A stretch of DNA of 64,000 nt from Coprinellus micaceus (GCA_951394405.1 OX596335.1:3906001-3970000); one strand, 5' to 3'. Shown: positions 46,577 to 59,383, counted from the first letter of the stretch. Program-made: numbers and translations. The notes: a model not told the origin generated them from the sequence alone.

Positions 46577-47780
46577 CCTGCGAGGGGATTCGACAGTAAA
46601 TTGTGGGAGCTGCAGGTCAGGGCTCTTTAGCGCTCAAATCCTGGCACGGCGATCTTGTCTGAGGAATGTGAAGGGAGCGTCCTGTAAGGAGGACATTGAG
46701 ACGCGAAGGCGCCTCGAGGGCGACTCGGAGGACCGAACGAGAGAAGCTTGAGATGCCCCCGGTAGAGCGTGTAGCCGAAAAAAATAGTTCCCACGAGCCA
46801 TCATAATTTAAGCGCCCGTCTCTAGGCATCCCTCAGAGCATAAGCAGCCTAGAAAGTGCGCATCCTATTATTAGCAAATGAAAGGGTATTATACGTCATT
46901 AGAAGGGTGCAACTCACCCAGCGGCTGAGGCCCCGGCGACCAGCGTGAAACAGTCCCCCCTGGCCCCTCCCCACTCCGACACCATCCTAGCAACCGGAGA
47001 TCGAAAAATCCAGAGTCTCACATTCCAGGGCGACATCAACGGAACGGACACAACTTTATGCATAGAAACCCCTAATCTACAATGGGAAATATATCGAAAT
47101 CCGAGACAATCCGAAAGAAACGACGCAGGAGGAGAAGCGAGGTGATAGTACAGGGCGGCGACGGAGGGAACTCGGAGAGGAAGGCGATGGAAGGTGGGGA
47201 GAAAACGCTGATAATACAAGTACAACTATAATGGATTGATCTATCTATCCGATACCTAGCTACAAATAGTGATGAATTGTATGCATTTTGAGAACGGCGA
47301 AAGCCAGCGAGCGAATGCCATGTATGTTACAGAAAGGAGAGCGACAGCCGAAGGAAGGTGCTTGAAGTACAACAGACGAATAGAGGCAGGAGTCGGAGCT
47401 GCGTATGTATAGTACAGAGAAACGAAGCAAAAAGTCCACACGGAAAAGGGTAGAACAGTGGAGTTCCGAAAGAGGGATCCGAAATCCAAAAACGTCGAGC
47501 GGAACGGAGGTCGAACGACGAGTTCAAGATCGAAAGCGGGTTCATGGTACATAGATACGAGTGATAGCGGCGATAGGAGTGGTGCAATGGATCGCGGAGT
47601 GTGGAGGAAAAACTAGGGTAGGAAATGGAAAGTAAACGAATGTGAGAGAACGAATGACACGTAAAGGCAGCATAGAATAATGATAGGAGCAAAGCCGGAA
47701 GGGAAGGGTGCGAGGAGAGGTGGGGAACATAGTGTCGCAGGATGAAGGTGTGGAAATGGAAGAGGAGGGATCAGAAGCGT
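46577..47780. other. Intergenic stretch, upstream of fragment and 3' flank of methyltransferase gene
   Basis: It contains TTAAGCGCCC at 46808-46817. The right half is purine-rich on the plus strand, as expected for a pyrimidine-rich 3' UTR of the minus-strand gene. No gene is seen. Confidence 0.4.
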
Positions 47781-50700
47781 CTAGCCGCGGAAGAGCATCG
47801 AGACCATCGAGCCCTTCTCGTCACCAGTCTTCACGGCCTCGAACACCCTTATGACGCGCGCCTGGGTCAACTCGTTGATGCGATACTGGCCATTGAATGA
47901 TTCGAAGCTATCGTTCCGACCATGACGCTTCTGCAGCGGAGAGGTCGGCGACTGTTGACGGGAAGGGTTGGGGCTGTTCGGTCCAGGACCCTCTGGAAAT
48001 CCGGCATTGGCAAACAGTTCGGGGTTGTCGTTTGGCCAGTGGAAGCGGGATCGACGGAAGCTAACGGGAAGACGAGGTCAATATCGAGCACGATGCGAGA
48101 GACGGCCATGGATGGGCTTACCATTCATAATCCCAAATCGCCTCCTCAAAACCGTCATCATCGACAAGCTTCTCGCCGTTGAAAGGACCAGTGATGAACT
48201 CCCGCATCGCATGCCGGCACCCCAACAACGTCTGAACCCACTTGCACGCGTGCATCTCCAGCTCCGCAGGGGTCATCGCAATGTAAGTCGATGGCCAGAC
48301 CAAAAGGCCAGGGGACTGCACAGGGGCCATGACACCAGCAGACCGGCTGTGCCCAGCAGATGCAGCAGCCAAAACAGAGTACGAGATGCCGAGTCTTCCT
48401 GCTGCCTTCGCACTGAGAACATGCGTAGGAGGGACGAGCGGCCCATCGCAGAACGCATCACTCGAGTTCCCCGAGCTCTGTTCGATCTCCGAGGCCCCAC
48501 CAGACCCACTCCCCGATCCATTCGAACCGCTCGACGATGATGACGAGTTGCGCTCGATCTGGTCCGACCCTCTGAACGAGCTAGTCGGCGTTATGGTCAT
48601 AGGCCCAAAGTAGTCCTCGGCACTGGCGACGCCTTTTGATGAAACAAGGCGTATGGTCGCGTCGACGGGCTTTGGGATCTCCGCCGGTGACCCACCACGG
48701 CTCGCAGGGTAGATATAAGCAGCCTTGATAGCTTCGGACTTCGGGGGGACGGGTGGGGGAGTAGTAGCCGGAATCCCGAGACGGCTGGCGGCTTTCGCAG
48801 AGACGACGGGGAATGCGGATGTGGGCGACGACAACTCGGCACTGGAGCGCTTGCTAGAGGGGACGGACGAGAGAGGGCTGCTAGGACTACTGGCCGAAGT
48901 CTCGTATGAGATGCCGCGAGGGAGGGGCGGAACAGTGGCCACCAAGCCCAACCGGCTAGCCGCCTTCGCGGTGACGACAGCGGGTGGCATCATCGCAGAA
49001 TGATAGGGCTGCTCCAGCGTCTCCTCCAACCTGCGGTGCTCCCGCCTTCTCTCCTTCTTGTCAAACTTCTCCTTCTTAACCTGCTTCTTGTCGATCCTCT
49101 GCTGCTCATGAACGGCGTTCGGGTCTTGCGAGCCTCCTGGACCGATGGGAGAGTCGAAAGGAGCGAGCTTGATGTGGAAACTCTTAGTCTTGCCAGCGTT
49201 CCCTTGGCCAAATGCGCGGTTCAAGGAGTCTACCATAAACTCCGAGGGCTGGGGGTGGATGCCGTAGTTGTGAATCAAGATATGTTCGAAGATAGTTTCT
49301 AGTTCTGCAGAGGACGTCTTCCGATGCTTCCAAGTAACTAGAGCATCGGTGTTCGACTTGGTGCTGGAGTCAGAGTCGTGCTTCTTGTGCTTCTTGGCCT
49401 TGATAGTAGGAGTCTGGCTAAGGTCACCAGCATCCGAGGACGCATCCAGAGCCTTGATTGTGGCTTGTGTGACAGTGGGGGAAGGGGAGAGGATGGGATT
49501 AGACTCCAATGGGGCCAATGGGGTAGTTGTAATCGAGATGGCGATGGGTGGAGGAGCATCGGAGAACCGCCTTTCCGAGTTAAGCGTCGATGTGGTGGAG
49601 GCATACGAACGCGTTGACTGAGTCGACTGCGCCGAACTCCTCTTCCACGACGGGATCTTGTCGTAGAAGCCCATGGACCCCCGGTCGCTCACGAGGGTCG
49701 ACGTCGTCGATGATGTTTCAGTGGTCTCGTCATCGTCCTGGTACCCCTCATCGAAATCGGGTTCCGAATCGCTGCCAAAGTCGAAGAAAGAAGGGTCCCT
49801 AATCGGTGCCCGATAGTCTATGGTTTCCTCGCTAGGCGTGACGGATGCGGAGATGGGAGTGGGATCAGGGTCGGAGGGGGACGAAGTGGAAGTGGTCTCT
49901 TTGAACTGGGGTTCCTCGCCATAAGGGAACATTATTTGATCGTCAATGAGTTCCAAACGACCGCCGTTGGTCAAGAGTTGGCGGACTTCTGTTAGGAGGG
50001 GGAGCCATTGGGTGTAGGGTATACACAGAGATAGGTTGGCCATCCGAATGTAGTCGAACGATTTGGCGGGGAATGGTAGCTTTTGCAGGCTGTAGACAGC
50101 CAATTTAGCTTGGGCGGGCAGGTGTGGCACAATATTTGACTCACAAATTTCCTTGAACAAAGCTGAGGTTCTCCATCGCCTGGAACTGAGGGAAGGTAAC
50201 GTCCATAAGGTCGAAGCCTACGATGCGAGTGTGCTTCCATATTGACGCAGCGTAGAGGCACCACTCGCCCTGCCCGCAACCGAGATCCAGGGCATTCGAA
50301 GGCGGTTTCTTGCCCAAGTCGAGGAAACTCGGCGATCCGGGATTCAAGCGCTCAAGCAGCAGCTGGGTATACCGGTCGCTGGACCAACATCAGTACGCAT
50401 ATAGACGGTCGACGGAGAAAGACGGACTTCTCGAGGCACGGGATATCATACGCCTGCATGTACGGCACCTCCTTCGCATATGGGTGGACCGTGGTCCTAC
50501 TCCTTGTGACCCAGCCATTTACATCCGCCTTCTTCTTGGCGTTTATGGCGTTCTCGTCGTCCTGCCTCGATTGGCGCTTCTGGCGCGGGTTGGACGGCGC
50601 TCGTGGGCGAGGCGAGGCAGCGACGTTCATCTTGCGTGGACGTTGGGCAGAAGGAGGATGTGTGGAAGGGGAGAGGTGCAAATGGTGAATTTGTTCGGAT

Positions 50701-51227
50701 GCATCGGGCGAGACATCCGCTCCCGCAACCGCAAAAAGGGAAGTGATCGACCGCTGTGCTTTGACTCGGTGCAGAGCGCTGCCCCTTGCATTCGTACTGC
50801 TCCGCTCCGCTATAGAGCTCAACCCAGCGCTTGTGCTGGGCCGAGACATTGGTGCCCTTGTGTCTGACGCCGGTCGGGGTGGGGTAGCAACATCCGACAG
50901 GTTACGCAAACGGGGTAGCTGGGGTTTCTCCTTGCCCTTGAGGTCTTTGAAGTCTTGCTCGGTCGCCTTCTTCTTGCCCAACCCCATTGTTTCGCCCAAG
51001 GAGACGGACCGGCGGATAAGGGAGTGTCTTCGAGATTTTACGAGGAGGGAATTCCGGTTCGAGGGTGCGGGCGCTTGCTCCTTCACGAATAATGTCGAAT
51101 GGGGCCGGTAGTGACTTCGGACCGCTGGGCGAGGCTGGGGTCGGTAGTCGAGGCCTGGTAGCGGTGTCGAGGCTGATGGGCCCCCAAATTGCTGGGATAG
51201 CGGCCGGGAAGGAAGGGTGGGGGTCAT
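47781..51227 (-). CDS. SAM-dependent methyltransferase with long disordered regions
   Basis: Four exons (51227-50428, 50378-50145, 50089-48122, 48060-47781) join in phase to 1,093 residues. Residues 1-265 are Ser/Arg/Pro-rich. A class I methyltransferase core follows, with SAM-binding motif I LDLGCGQG at 297-304, then VGFDLMDV, LPFPAKSFDYIRM and LLTNGGRLELIDD. This arrangement resembles the fungal LaeA/UMTA group. After the core comes a 450-residue disordered insert with charged and Ser-rich stretches. It contains three copies of a motif V(T/S)AKAA(S/G)RLG. A folded C-terminal part (MTPAELEMHACKWVQTLLGC, FEEAIWDYEW) closes the protein. The substrate is unknown. Confidence 0.85.
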
Positions 51228-51948
51228 CGTTCCAGTCGTGGGATGGCCAGGTAATAAGGTATCCTTCGGACAATGGCAAAGATGTCGACCACGCGCTTAG
51301 GCTTTGTGAAAAAATACACGAGGGCGCCTTTGTGTCGTTCACAGGTGGCTTTTCGATGTCGGCTGCGCAATACAAAGGAGAACGAGCGTCGAGGGAGCCT
51401 CGGACTATATCAAAGCGCGGAAGGAGGGTGGAGGAGGACACTCGGGGTAGCGGCCTGGCTGGCGTACTCCTCAGTGCTGAGGCGGTCCCCAAGTGATAAA
51501 GTAGCGGCCAGAATGAGAGTGGGTATATCTGTCGGAGGGATTGTGGACATCTTAGCTAAAGGAAGGTCCCATTTGGTCAAGCCTTTCTCTTCGTCCGACG
51601 AGCGAGTTGGCATCATTCCCCAATAGGTCTGATGCTTCGGCAAACTGTAGCACTCCGAATGCATCTACCAGCTAATTACCACTGGAAGGCACAGGGACAC
51701 GGAGAGCGGCTAGCCAGAAGGGTGATATTAAAGAACCATGATACACATCGATAGCCATCATCAGGATACAGTTGTACCAGGAGAAACCTCTGCATCAATC
51801 CTGACATCTCTTCCGACCGTCGCCTTTTCATTTGAGAGAAGTCGACGGCGACCTTTTCGACAGCCAGGGACCTCCACTCAAGGCCCGCGGGTCGATATAC
51901 GCGAAGCTTCGAAGTCGACAACTGCGCACGGCGCAGCCCTCAACACCC
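51228..51948. other. Methyltransferase promoter and SF3B5 3' flank
   Basis: About 0.7 kb with no supported gene; open frames here are short and compositionally biased. Confidence 0.4.
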
Positions 51949-52653
51949 TCAGTCTTCGTCCTTGCGAGGAGGGGGTCCACAGGGCTGCAGCATCCTCTGA
52001 AGAGCCCAGGGAAGACCCGGGAAAGGTGGAATGGAAGGTGTGTCAGGACCCTGATCTCATGGTACTTCTGAAACGAACACGGACCTCGGTCATCTCAAAC
52101 TTGACGCGTCCAATGGCCTCGTTGTCCGCGATAGCGAGATACGAAGCGAGAGTGGGGTGGCCCACAATCGAGGAGAGGGTGTCACGGTGCTGGTGCGTCA
52201 GCCATTCGCTGCTATCGTCGTCAGAAACTCCTTGCTCTACGCCAGGTAGGACCCAGATCTCACTATTTCGACAGGTCCGCATGGCCTGCGCAGTTAATGA
52301 GCTTCAGTTTACATCTACGATGATGAACCCAGACTCACCAGTCCCGGTGTACCGCGCATGCACTGCAGAAGTTGGCGATCGCCATGAAAAGCAATTAAAC
52401 AGTCAGTTCTTCCGGTAACCAATGTGTGGACCTCGATAGAAACGCACAGTGTTCTAATTGCGTGTTGGCGGTATATCTGAGCTCAGAAGACTAATGAACG
52501 GGGTATAATTGCGTCAGGGCAATTCAACTCGGAGGAATAGAAGATGGCTGACCATGACCAAGGACCGTTACAGTGTTGGCGCTTGTTTGGATCGGAGGTG
52601 CTTGCCTTGACCTCGTTCCTTTCTCCCCTCATCCGCTCATCGACGTCGGCCAT
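51949..52653 (-). CDS. SF3B5: Splicing factor 3B subunit 5 (SF3b10)
   Basis: The smallest SF3b subunit of the U2 snRNP, in the nucleus. Five exons (52653-52572, 52362-52339, 52285-52264, 52211-52085, 51996-51949) give 100 residues. The family core is plain: RYTGTGHADLSKY, EWLTHQHRD, YLAIADNEAIGRVKFEM and the ending RMLQPCGPPPRKDED. Exons 2 and 3 are only 24 and 22 nt but are required by the conserved protein. The first exon (MADVDERMRGERNEV onward) is inferred from phase and from the HL-ARY match. Its start is less certain and gives an N-terminus somewhat longer than usual. The start codon lies 32 bp from that of the divergent LRP1 gene. Confidence 0.85.
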
Positions 52654-52685
52654 ATATCCCCTCTTCCACTCACGGGCCACCCACC

Positions 52686-53715
52686 ATGTCCATCGAAATC
52701 CCCAAACTCAAATCACGCGTCGCAGCCTTCTCCAACTCCCTGGACGAACTAGAATCCATCCTCGAACCGCTCTTCTCCCAATCTCTCCCAGAAACCGTCG
52801 TAAACCTCGAACCACTACAGCAAGCAAAACTCCAGACGGACGTTCCATATGTCATATATGACCTTGTATTTAGTATGCACTCTCAATACACACTCGATAT
52901 TTGACGCGAAAAGCTGATGGAAAAAGTGTAGTGTACCTCAAACTGAAGGGCGTCGACCCGAAGTCACATCCTGTGATTAACGAGCTCGTACGCGTCCTTT
53001 TTCATATCAAAAAGAAGTGAAGTCTAACGTTCGCTTGATCTTGTAGGACCGGATACGACAGTACTTTGACAAAATCTCACATACCGAGAACCCTCCTCAA
53101 CGTCCGTCTCCCCCTCCCCCTTTTATTCCACCTTTCCACTCACCCTCGTCCCCCACCTTTCAGGTAAAGCAGAAATAGACAAAGCAGCAGCTGGCCGCTT
53201 CATAAAAGCCGCCATATCCTCTGCGAACTTCCAAAAACCCGGGCCCGAGGCGAACACGCCGGTATCCGCTGAAGCATCTTCATCTCGTATGCCGGTGAAG
53301 GTCACTGCGAAGATGGCTGAGAGGGCAGAGTACGAGCGGAAGTTGAAGGAAGACGAGGGTAAAGAGGATGAGGGAGAAGATTTGGAAGTGATTGGGGAGG
53401 ATGCCGATGGGAAGATGGATGTGGACGAGGAGGAGTCAGCGGGACGGAGGAAGAGGCAGAGACCCGTTGTGGATCCGTTTGCCGGTATGTGGCTTTCTGG
53501 GTGCTCTCACCCTCTCCGCCCTGATCACCTATTTGTACGTATCTGCAGGTTATGGCGACGAGCCAACAACAAGCGCTCCAACGGAAGACGCATCGAAGGC
53601 CGACGCGTCCTCAACACCATCCTCAGAGCCCCAACAAAAGAAAAAGAAGATCGACTCTTCAGCTACTGGTGCGAAGAAGAAGAAACAGGGTAAGAAGAAG
53701 GCGACAGAAAGCTAG
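52686..53715 (+). CDS. LRP1: Nuclear exosome cofactor Lrp1/Rrp47 (C1D family)
   Basis: The partner of Rrp6 in the nuclear RNA exosome, needed for 5.8S rRNA and snoRNA 3' processing. Five exons (52686-52872, 52932-52987, 53047-53101, 53164-53484, 53549-53715) give 261 residues. The Sas10/Utp3/C1D domain covers the first 120 residues (SLDELESILEPLF, YVIYDLVFMYLKLKGVDP, HPVINELDRIRQYFDKI). The rest is acidic then Lys-rich (KKKKIDSSATGAKKKKQGKKK), typical of the RNA-binding tail. The ATG has a good context (CCACCATGTCC). It shares a very short divergent promoter with SF3B5, so two RNA-processing genes may be co-regulated. Confidence 0.92.
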
Positions 53716-54302
53716 TGGGATAAACCATGCCATTCGCTTCGCCGGACTCTGAGTACTGCTGAAGACCTCCACACGACCATCTACTCTCAGATTCGTCGTT
53801 CAGCACAAGTCGTCGAGTAACACCATTCCTATTGAGCTTCTAGGTTAAGTACTGGTACACGGGGAGACTTCATCTTTGGGAGGACTAGAGACATATACAA
53901 CAGGAAGCAAAAAATCGTCAAAAGTACATTTCGTAAAAACATAATGATAATATCCTTGTGGATGCGATTCCAGGAGTGACAGTGTAGTGTGACGCCGCTC
54001 GAAACAAGGGTCGAAGGAGATTGGGGGTTAGAGGAAGGAAGGGCGGGGTGAGGAAACGGAAAGAGGGGATGGTAGATGGTGGACGGTAAGTGTACAGATG
54101 AAACAAACGCGGATACGAGTACAAGGTGATTCCAACACCAGTTGGTACATACAGAGCAAAAAGACGGGAAAGCAGATGGTACATTACCAAAATACAGCAA
54201 GGGAGAGGAACCGAAACCGAAACGAGGAAAAGGTCAAATATGATACACTTCAACGCACCGTGTGTGCGTCGTTCTTTCGCAAACCAAACCAAGTCCAATA
54301 CC
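53716..54302. other. Convergent 3' flanks of LRP1 and the F-box/LRR gene
   Basis: No gene is seen. The sequence is probably shared 3' UTRs. Confidence 0.45.
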
Positions 54303-57300
54303 TCACATCGCCCTACACCCATCATTCACCTCCGCCAACCCCAACGGACTCGTCCTCCCACTGCTCCCCGACCCACTCCCCCTCCTTCCCCCAGGGCTCC
54401 ACCACCTCATCCTCCCACCCCCATCCTCATAACTCCCATCCGACCCCCTCCCAACCCTCCTACCCCTACTACTCCCCGCAGACACCGCAGCCTCCTTCGC
54501 CGCCTTCGCTTTGCGCTTCTCCCGACTGGCTTTGACAGCGTCTACAGTCTGCCAACTGTAAAACGTCTTGACGACAACGCGTTGCTCATCGCACTCGTCC
54601 TGACCCCCAGCGACTTTCATATCATCGTCGTGTCCGTCCCGAGCGTCGAGGAAGTACAGCCTCCGAGAGGCGTATGAGCGCCATCCCAGTCTCGGGCGGG
54701 TGAACGCCTGAAGCTCTTTGACCAAGCTCTCCGTGACCCCGCGACAGTCGACCGCGCCAAGCTTCGCGTTGGAGACCTTCCTCTCCCTCGATAGGCGCAC
54801 GAACTCGCGGAAGAGGGTGCTCGACATGCGCGTTCCATCAGCTTCGAGGACTGTGAGCCTAGGGCACCCGCGCACGAGGGCGAGAAGTGCGACGTCGTTG
54901 AGGTTTATGCACGAGGATACGTTGAGGACCTCGAGGGCATCGCCCGTCTGCGGCAGGAGGCCCCCCTTCCCTGGTTTGCTAGGGGACTCCGAGATGGGTT
55001 CAGGTGGTGGTGGAGGAGGGGTGAGAGCGGCCAAGACTGTGTCTCCCACATCGACCGCATCCTCCAAGTCCACTCTCCTAATCAACGGCGTCCTCTCAAA
55101 CAGCTTGATTAACCCAACATCCTTCAACTCAGCCCCAATCCCTGCCAACTCCAGGAACTCCAGCTGCGGCATGGAGTACGCGAGGTTGGCACACGCGCCA
55201 TCGGTGAGGAGGATACAGAACGAGAGGTTGAGGTGCCGCAGCCTAGTGACGCGACGCCGGAAGTAGACTTGGCTGGCGTCGTTGATGTCGCGGCCTAGAT
55301 CGCGTGCGGAGACCACGACTGTCTCTACTCCCGGGGCGCGGAGGTCGGGCTCGTCGTCGCACGCAACGAAGGCGTCCAGCGCCGAGTTGTGGAGGCGACG
55401 TGCGTAGCTGAGGTCGAGCACCTCAAGGTATGGAGCTGCTCTGCCCAGGTCGGCCATCATCTCGTCCGAGGTGTGCTTCAGGCCGCAAACTCTGAGCGCT
55501 CTCAGTTGGAGATGCTCACCGCGATCGAGAGTGGCTGTAGCCATGTAGTGGATCCCGTCGGCGTCCATGTTGGGGCACCTATTGAGGTTGAGTGAGGTGA
55601 CCCCGGGGCAGTAAGTTGCAAGAATCTCGCAGGTTGTGTTGGTCACCACCGGTAAACCTCGAAGGTTCAGCTTCTTCAGCAAGCGCGAGCGGATGAGCAG
55701 GTGGTGGAGAGACCGAGTCGTCAATCCCGTGCAGCCTTGCAGGTTGATAGAGGTGAGTTGAGTGTAAGAAAGAGATTCGTAAGGCGTCATGAGGCACAAA
55801 TTGCTTGTCACATCTAAGAGTTTCTCCGAGTCGAGGTGGGTCAGGCCAGAGATGTCGAGAGTCTGAATGAAGGGCCCCGCGGATTCGGTTATGTGCTGGA
55901 GGATGACTCGAGGGATGCCAGGGAATGCGTGGAGGTCAACGTTGATCCAGAGTTGGCCATCGAAAATGAGGGAACGCCACGACTTCGAAACCTAGAATCC
56001 AATGAGTAAAACTGGACTAGTTTGAAGGGGAGGAAATCCAAACATACCCTGCTCAGCTTGAATAACTCTCTGATACCTCTATCTCTACCAACCCACTGAT
56101 TACGCGACACCGATGCCCTATTAACCGACCACTTCTCACTCTCCACCATCCTCTCATGCACCTCCTCATGCACCTCTACCAAACACTCCAAAACACGCAA
56201 ACGAAGCTCTCTAGGAAGGACCTCATCGAAATAATTCTTCACAATCAGCGGGAGCGGTTCAAACACGTCCGCGGATGTCGCAGGTACGGCTGCATCGAGG
56301 GCACTTGAAAACGGAAGTGGGGACGAATGCGAGCGGCCTTTATGCTTCAACCCTCCGCGTCGGGCAGGGACGATCGCCGTCTCCAGTGCGAGGATGGGGA
56401 TAGGGGGCGGAGGGCGCGAGACAATTGTGCTGGCTTCTACAGCCTTCGGACTGGCGTACCATTGCCGCGGAGCATTACCGGATGCTAGGACCATTGGGAT
56501 ACGGATCGTGTCCACCCGCGCTTCGGTTGAGGTCGACGACCCGCTCGGCGTCGCAGGTCGGGTTCTGCGTTCGTCCCCCTTCCGTCCAAAGAGTAGCTTC
56601 TTTGCGAGAGTACTTGGAGAACGAGTCGGCTTCGGTCTAGCGTTCACTGTCGTCGAAGACGTTGTCGAGTCAATAGATATGCTTGAAAGAGACCTAGTAC
56701 GAGTTAGGGGAACATGTTCTTCTCCACCACTCCTCAATGGGCCCTCTACAACTTGTGGGGACGTAGGCGGAGATGAAGAAACCGTGGAAATTGGGGAGGA
56801 AACTTCAGCAGCGGCTTCAGGCCTGGGGGTGTATGAACTAGGACTGTTGAAAGACGAGGGGCCTGAGAAGTGCGTGGGGTCGAAGTTCATCCATACGTCA
56901 TCGTCGGTGAGTTGGGACGGACCCAGAGCGAGAGGAGGTAATGTAGGAGGCAACTCCCTCCCTTTCCCCTTCCCTGAAACTCCGCCTGCCGTAGAGTACG
57001 ACGGGGCCGCCTCCAATGACTCCATCGAAGAAAACATCTCCGCGAACGACGGTGAGTTGAAAGGTTGGTAGCTCCCTCCTGACGACCCCGGGGATGAGAA
57101 CGTAAAAGAAGAGGAAGAGGTAAATGAGGAAAAGTTAGAGGGGGCGAAGCCGGACGAGGTCGGGACCATGATGACCCCCGAGGTCGGCGGTGAGACATCG
57201 AATAGGTCGTGGAAGCTCGTGGGCGGGCGTATGGGCATGGGCATGGAAACGCGCTGCTTCCCCTTGTCCAGTGAGGCTGGTGAACCGCGGCTACCCTGGT

Positions 57301-57496
57301 CATCCAGCTCCCCCGATGTGAAGTGAGCATCTGGGGAAGGCTTGGACTCCATACTGGCTACCCCCGCGCCTGGTTCGGCGTTGCGCTCGAGCTGGGCTTG
57401 AGCTCGCCGTCCGTTGAGTCTGCTGGCGAGCATGTCATACGGGTCGAAACTGAAGAGGTTATCGTCGTTATCGATTTCATACTGTACGTCGCTCAT
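54303..57496 (-). CDS. F-box/leucine-rich-repeat protein
   Basis: A likely substrate receptor of an SCF ubiquitin ligase. Two exons (57496-56048, 55991-54303) give 1,045 residues. Residues 1-415 are Ser/Pro-rich and disordered. The F-box begins near residue 427 (LPRELRLRVLECLVEV) and continues across the intron (LFKLSR then VSKSWRSLIFDGQLW), with an insertion between its helices. Leucine-rich repeats of the Cys-containing type follow (LTSINLQGCTGLTTRSL, VTSLNLNRCPNMDADGI, LRHLNLSFCILLTDGAC, LEVLNVSSCINLNDVAL), covering about 300 residues. The last 150 residues are basic and Gly/Arg/Ser-rich. The intron lies inside the F-box. No yeast orthologue can be named with confidence. Confidence 0.9.
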
Positions 57497-59383
57497 TGCG
57501 CACGAGGCTTGGGCCTGGCGACCTCGCTGCTGGTGGCGGCGAGGGCTGCGTTATGAATTGGGCGAGGCGAAAGGCCAGTGCGAGGCAGGAACGGGAGTCG
57601 CAGGGGGATGAAATGCGAGGAAGAGAGACCTGAGCAAGATAAGGTCACATCGGCTCGAGGGCGAGGGCAAGGGTTTGTGCCAGTGGCTCCCGCTCGGAGT
57701 CGACTCGAAAGGAACGCGAGATCACACCATCAATTTACGCAATCGTAGCCTATTATTAATATTCCACTCTCGACAATCTAAGCTCTTTCACCACACTGCA
57801 CAGAAACATGAGGTTCTGAAGTCCTCGAAGGGGCTCTCGGCGATACATAGATGGGTGCCCAAGACGCTCAAGGGACAGCTGCGGGTCTGAGGGCTCTGCT
57901 CCCTGGATGGCGTCACTAGTTTTGACATAGACCAGGTCTGGCCAAGGTGGATCGTAATGATGCACGAACTGTCGAGAAATGGGCTCAGTGCCACGATGTA
58001 ATGCCTGATGTCAAGGATAACGGTTTTCTGAGCTCCACCATTTCAGATGGCCACCCGGGCGTATCCCGAACGCGCTACTCAAGACTACTCGGCCTCCATC
58101 CCAAATACGACCTAGCGCTTACCTAGCCGGGTATTGGGTGACTTTCCATCGCGTTTAGAATGCTAGATTATTTCTAAATCGCTGATGGCGGAGTTCAGTG
58201 GGAATCTAGCATCTAGTTTTCTAAACCATGGACCACGTCTAGGATTTGGGTTTTCAGAGGAGGCCATGCGGCGTGAATCTCCCCGTTTGCCCGCCAAGAG
58301 GACGCGCCCAAGTGCCCCTGTCGTCTCCTGGTTGCTGTACTCCCTCCTAACCCCTCTGCTTGAGCTTCAGTGGGCAATTCACTTCTCCCGCTCCTCGACC
58401 CACGTCTGTTCGAACCCAACAAGGGGCGAAAGACACTGCGTGGAGGGGATGCACGACAATGCCAAGAGCATTGGCTGTCCCCATTAGGAGGGAGGTGCTT
58501 TAGAAAAACCAGAATTTAGCCTGGGAGGGGGGTCGGGGACCCTCGTCGAGAGTCAGAATCTAGGAAGGTATCTTTTTTGATGGCAGTCGCTGAAGGACGG
58601 TTGCTGAAACTCCAAATGGTAGGTGTCCTCATCGGCACCTCGGCGAAATAGGTTTAGAAAATAATCTAGGTTTCTAAACCGCCATGGAAAGTCATCCATT
58701 AGCCGTGCGACGCCTAGCCCCACACCCAGAAACTCAGTCTTTCCGCATTTTGCTTCTGATAGGAAAGCTTCCACCGCACCTATTTCTCGGGTTCGAGAAG
58801 TAGCTCGGGTCGGAGAAAATATCGGGCAGAGGTGCTTGGAATGCCGTGCCATCGCACGCTTGGGTGGCAGGCGTGAAAGAATGTGTTCGTGCGTGCAGGA
58901 AGCTGGCGCTTACAGCATTTGGAAAGCTCTTGTCAAGTAGTAGAGGCGGCATCAATAGATCATCATGACAGAATCATCCCGGACAGCTAATTTCCAACGC
59001 AACAGCCCTGAGATTCACATACGGGACGGGAACCGCGAGAGTGTGGGGTCCCGACGGCGGCTAATTACCTCTGCACCTTTTCCACCTCAACCCCCCGCCC
59101 AAACCGCCGCGCGTCGGACTACGAGTGATACAGCTAGTCGAACATTAGTGGTATACTATGGAAACACAGGTGGTAACTGCAGCGACAACAAGATAAAGCA
59201 AAGACACGAGGGCAAAACGCCCCCAACCCTGAACTAAGACGGAATCGTAAATATCGCACTGAACTATGGTAGAGGTGAATAGGGAGCTCAATAAGTGTAG
59301 TGTCGAAGAAGAGCGAGGTGGTATCAAGGAGACCAAGGAGTGAATCTGGGCCAATATCAAGACGGAAGGCAAAGTGTCATCGT
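57497..59383. other. Long intergenic stretch with a MITE-like block
   Basis: About 1.9 kb without a supported gene. It contains the palindrome-ended block at 58153-58681. A minus-strand frame of 99 codons at 58553-58852 has no recognisable feature. Confidence 0.4.
58153..58681. mobile_element. Candidate non-autonomous element with palindromic ends
   Basis: The left end (TTTAGAATGCTAGATTATTT then CTAAAT) and the reverse complement of the right end (GGTTTAGAAACCTAGATTAT then TTTCTAAACC) match over about 27 bp. Each end is itself a hairpin (TTTAGAA...TTTCTAAA). The 529 bp between carry no transposase. No clear target-site duplication is seen, so it may be an old element or an unrelated palindromic block. 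Confidence 0.4.
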
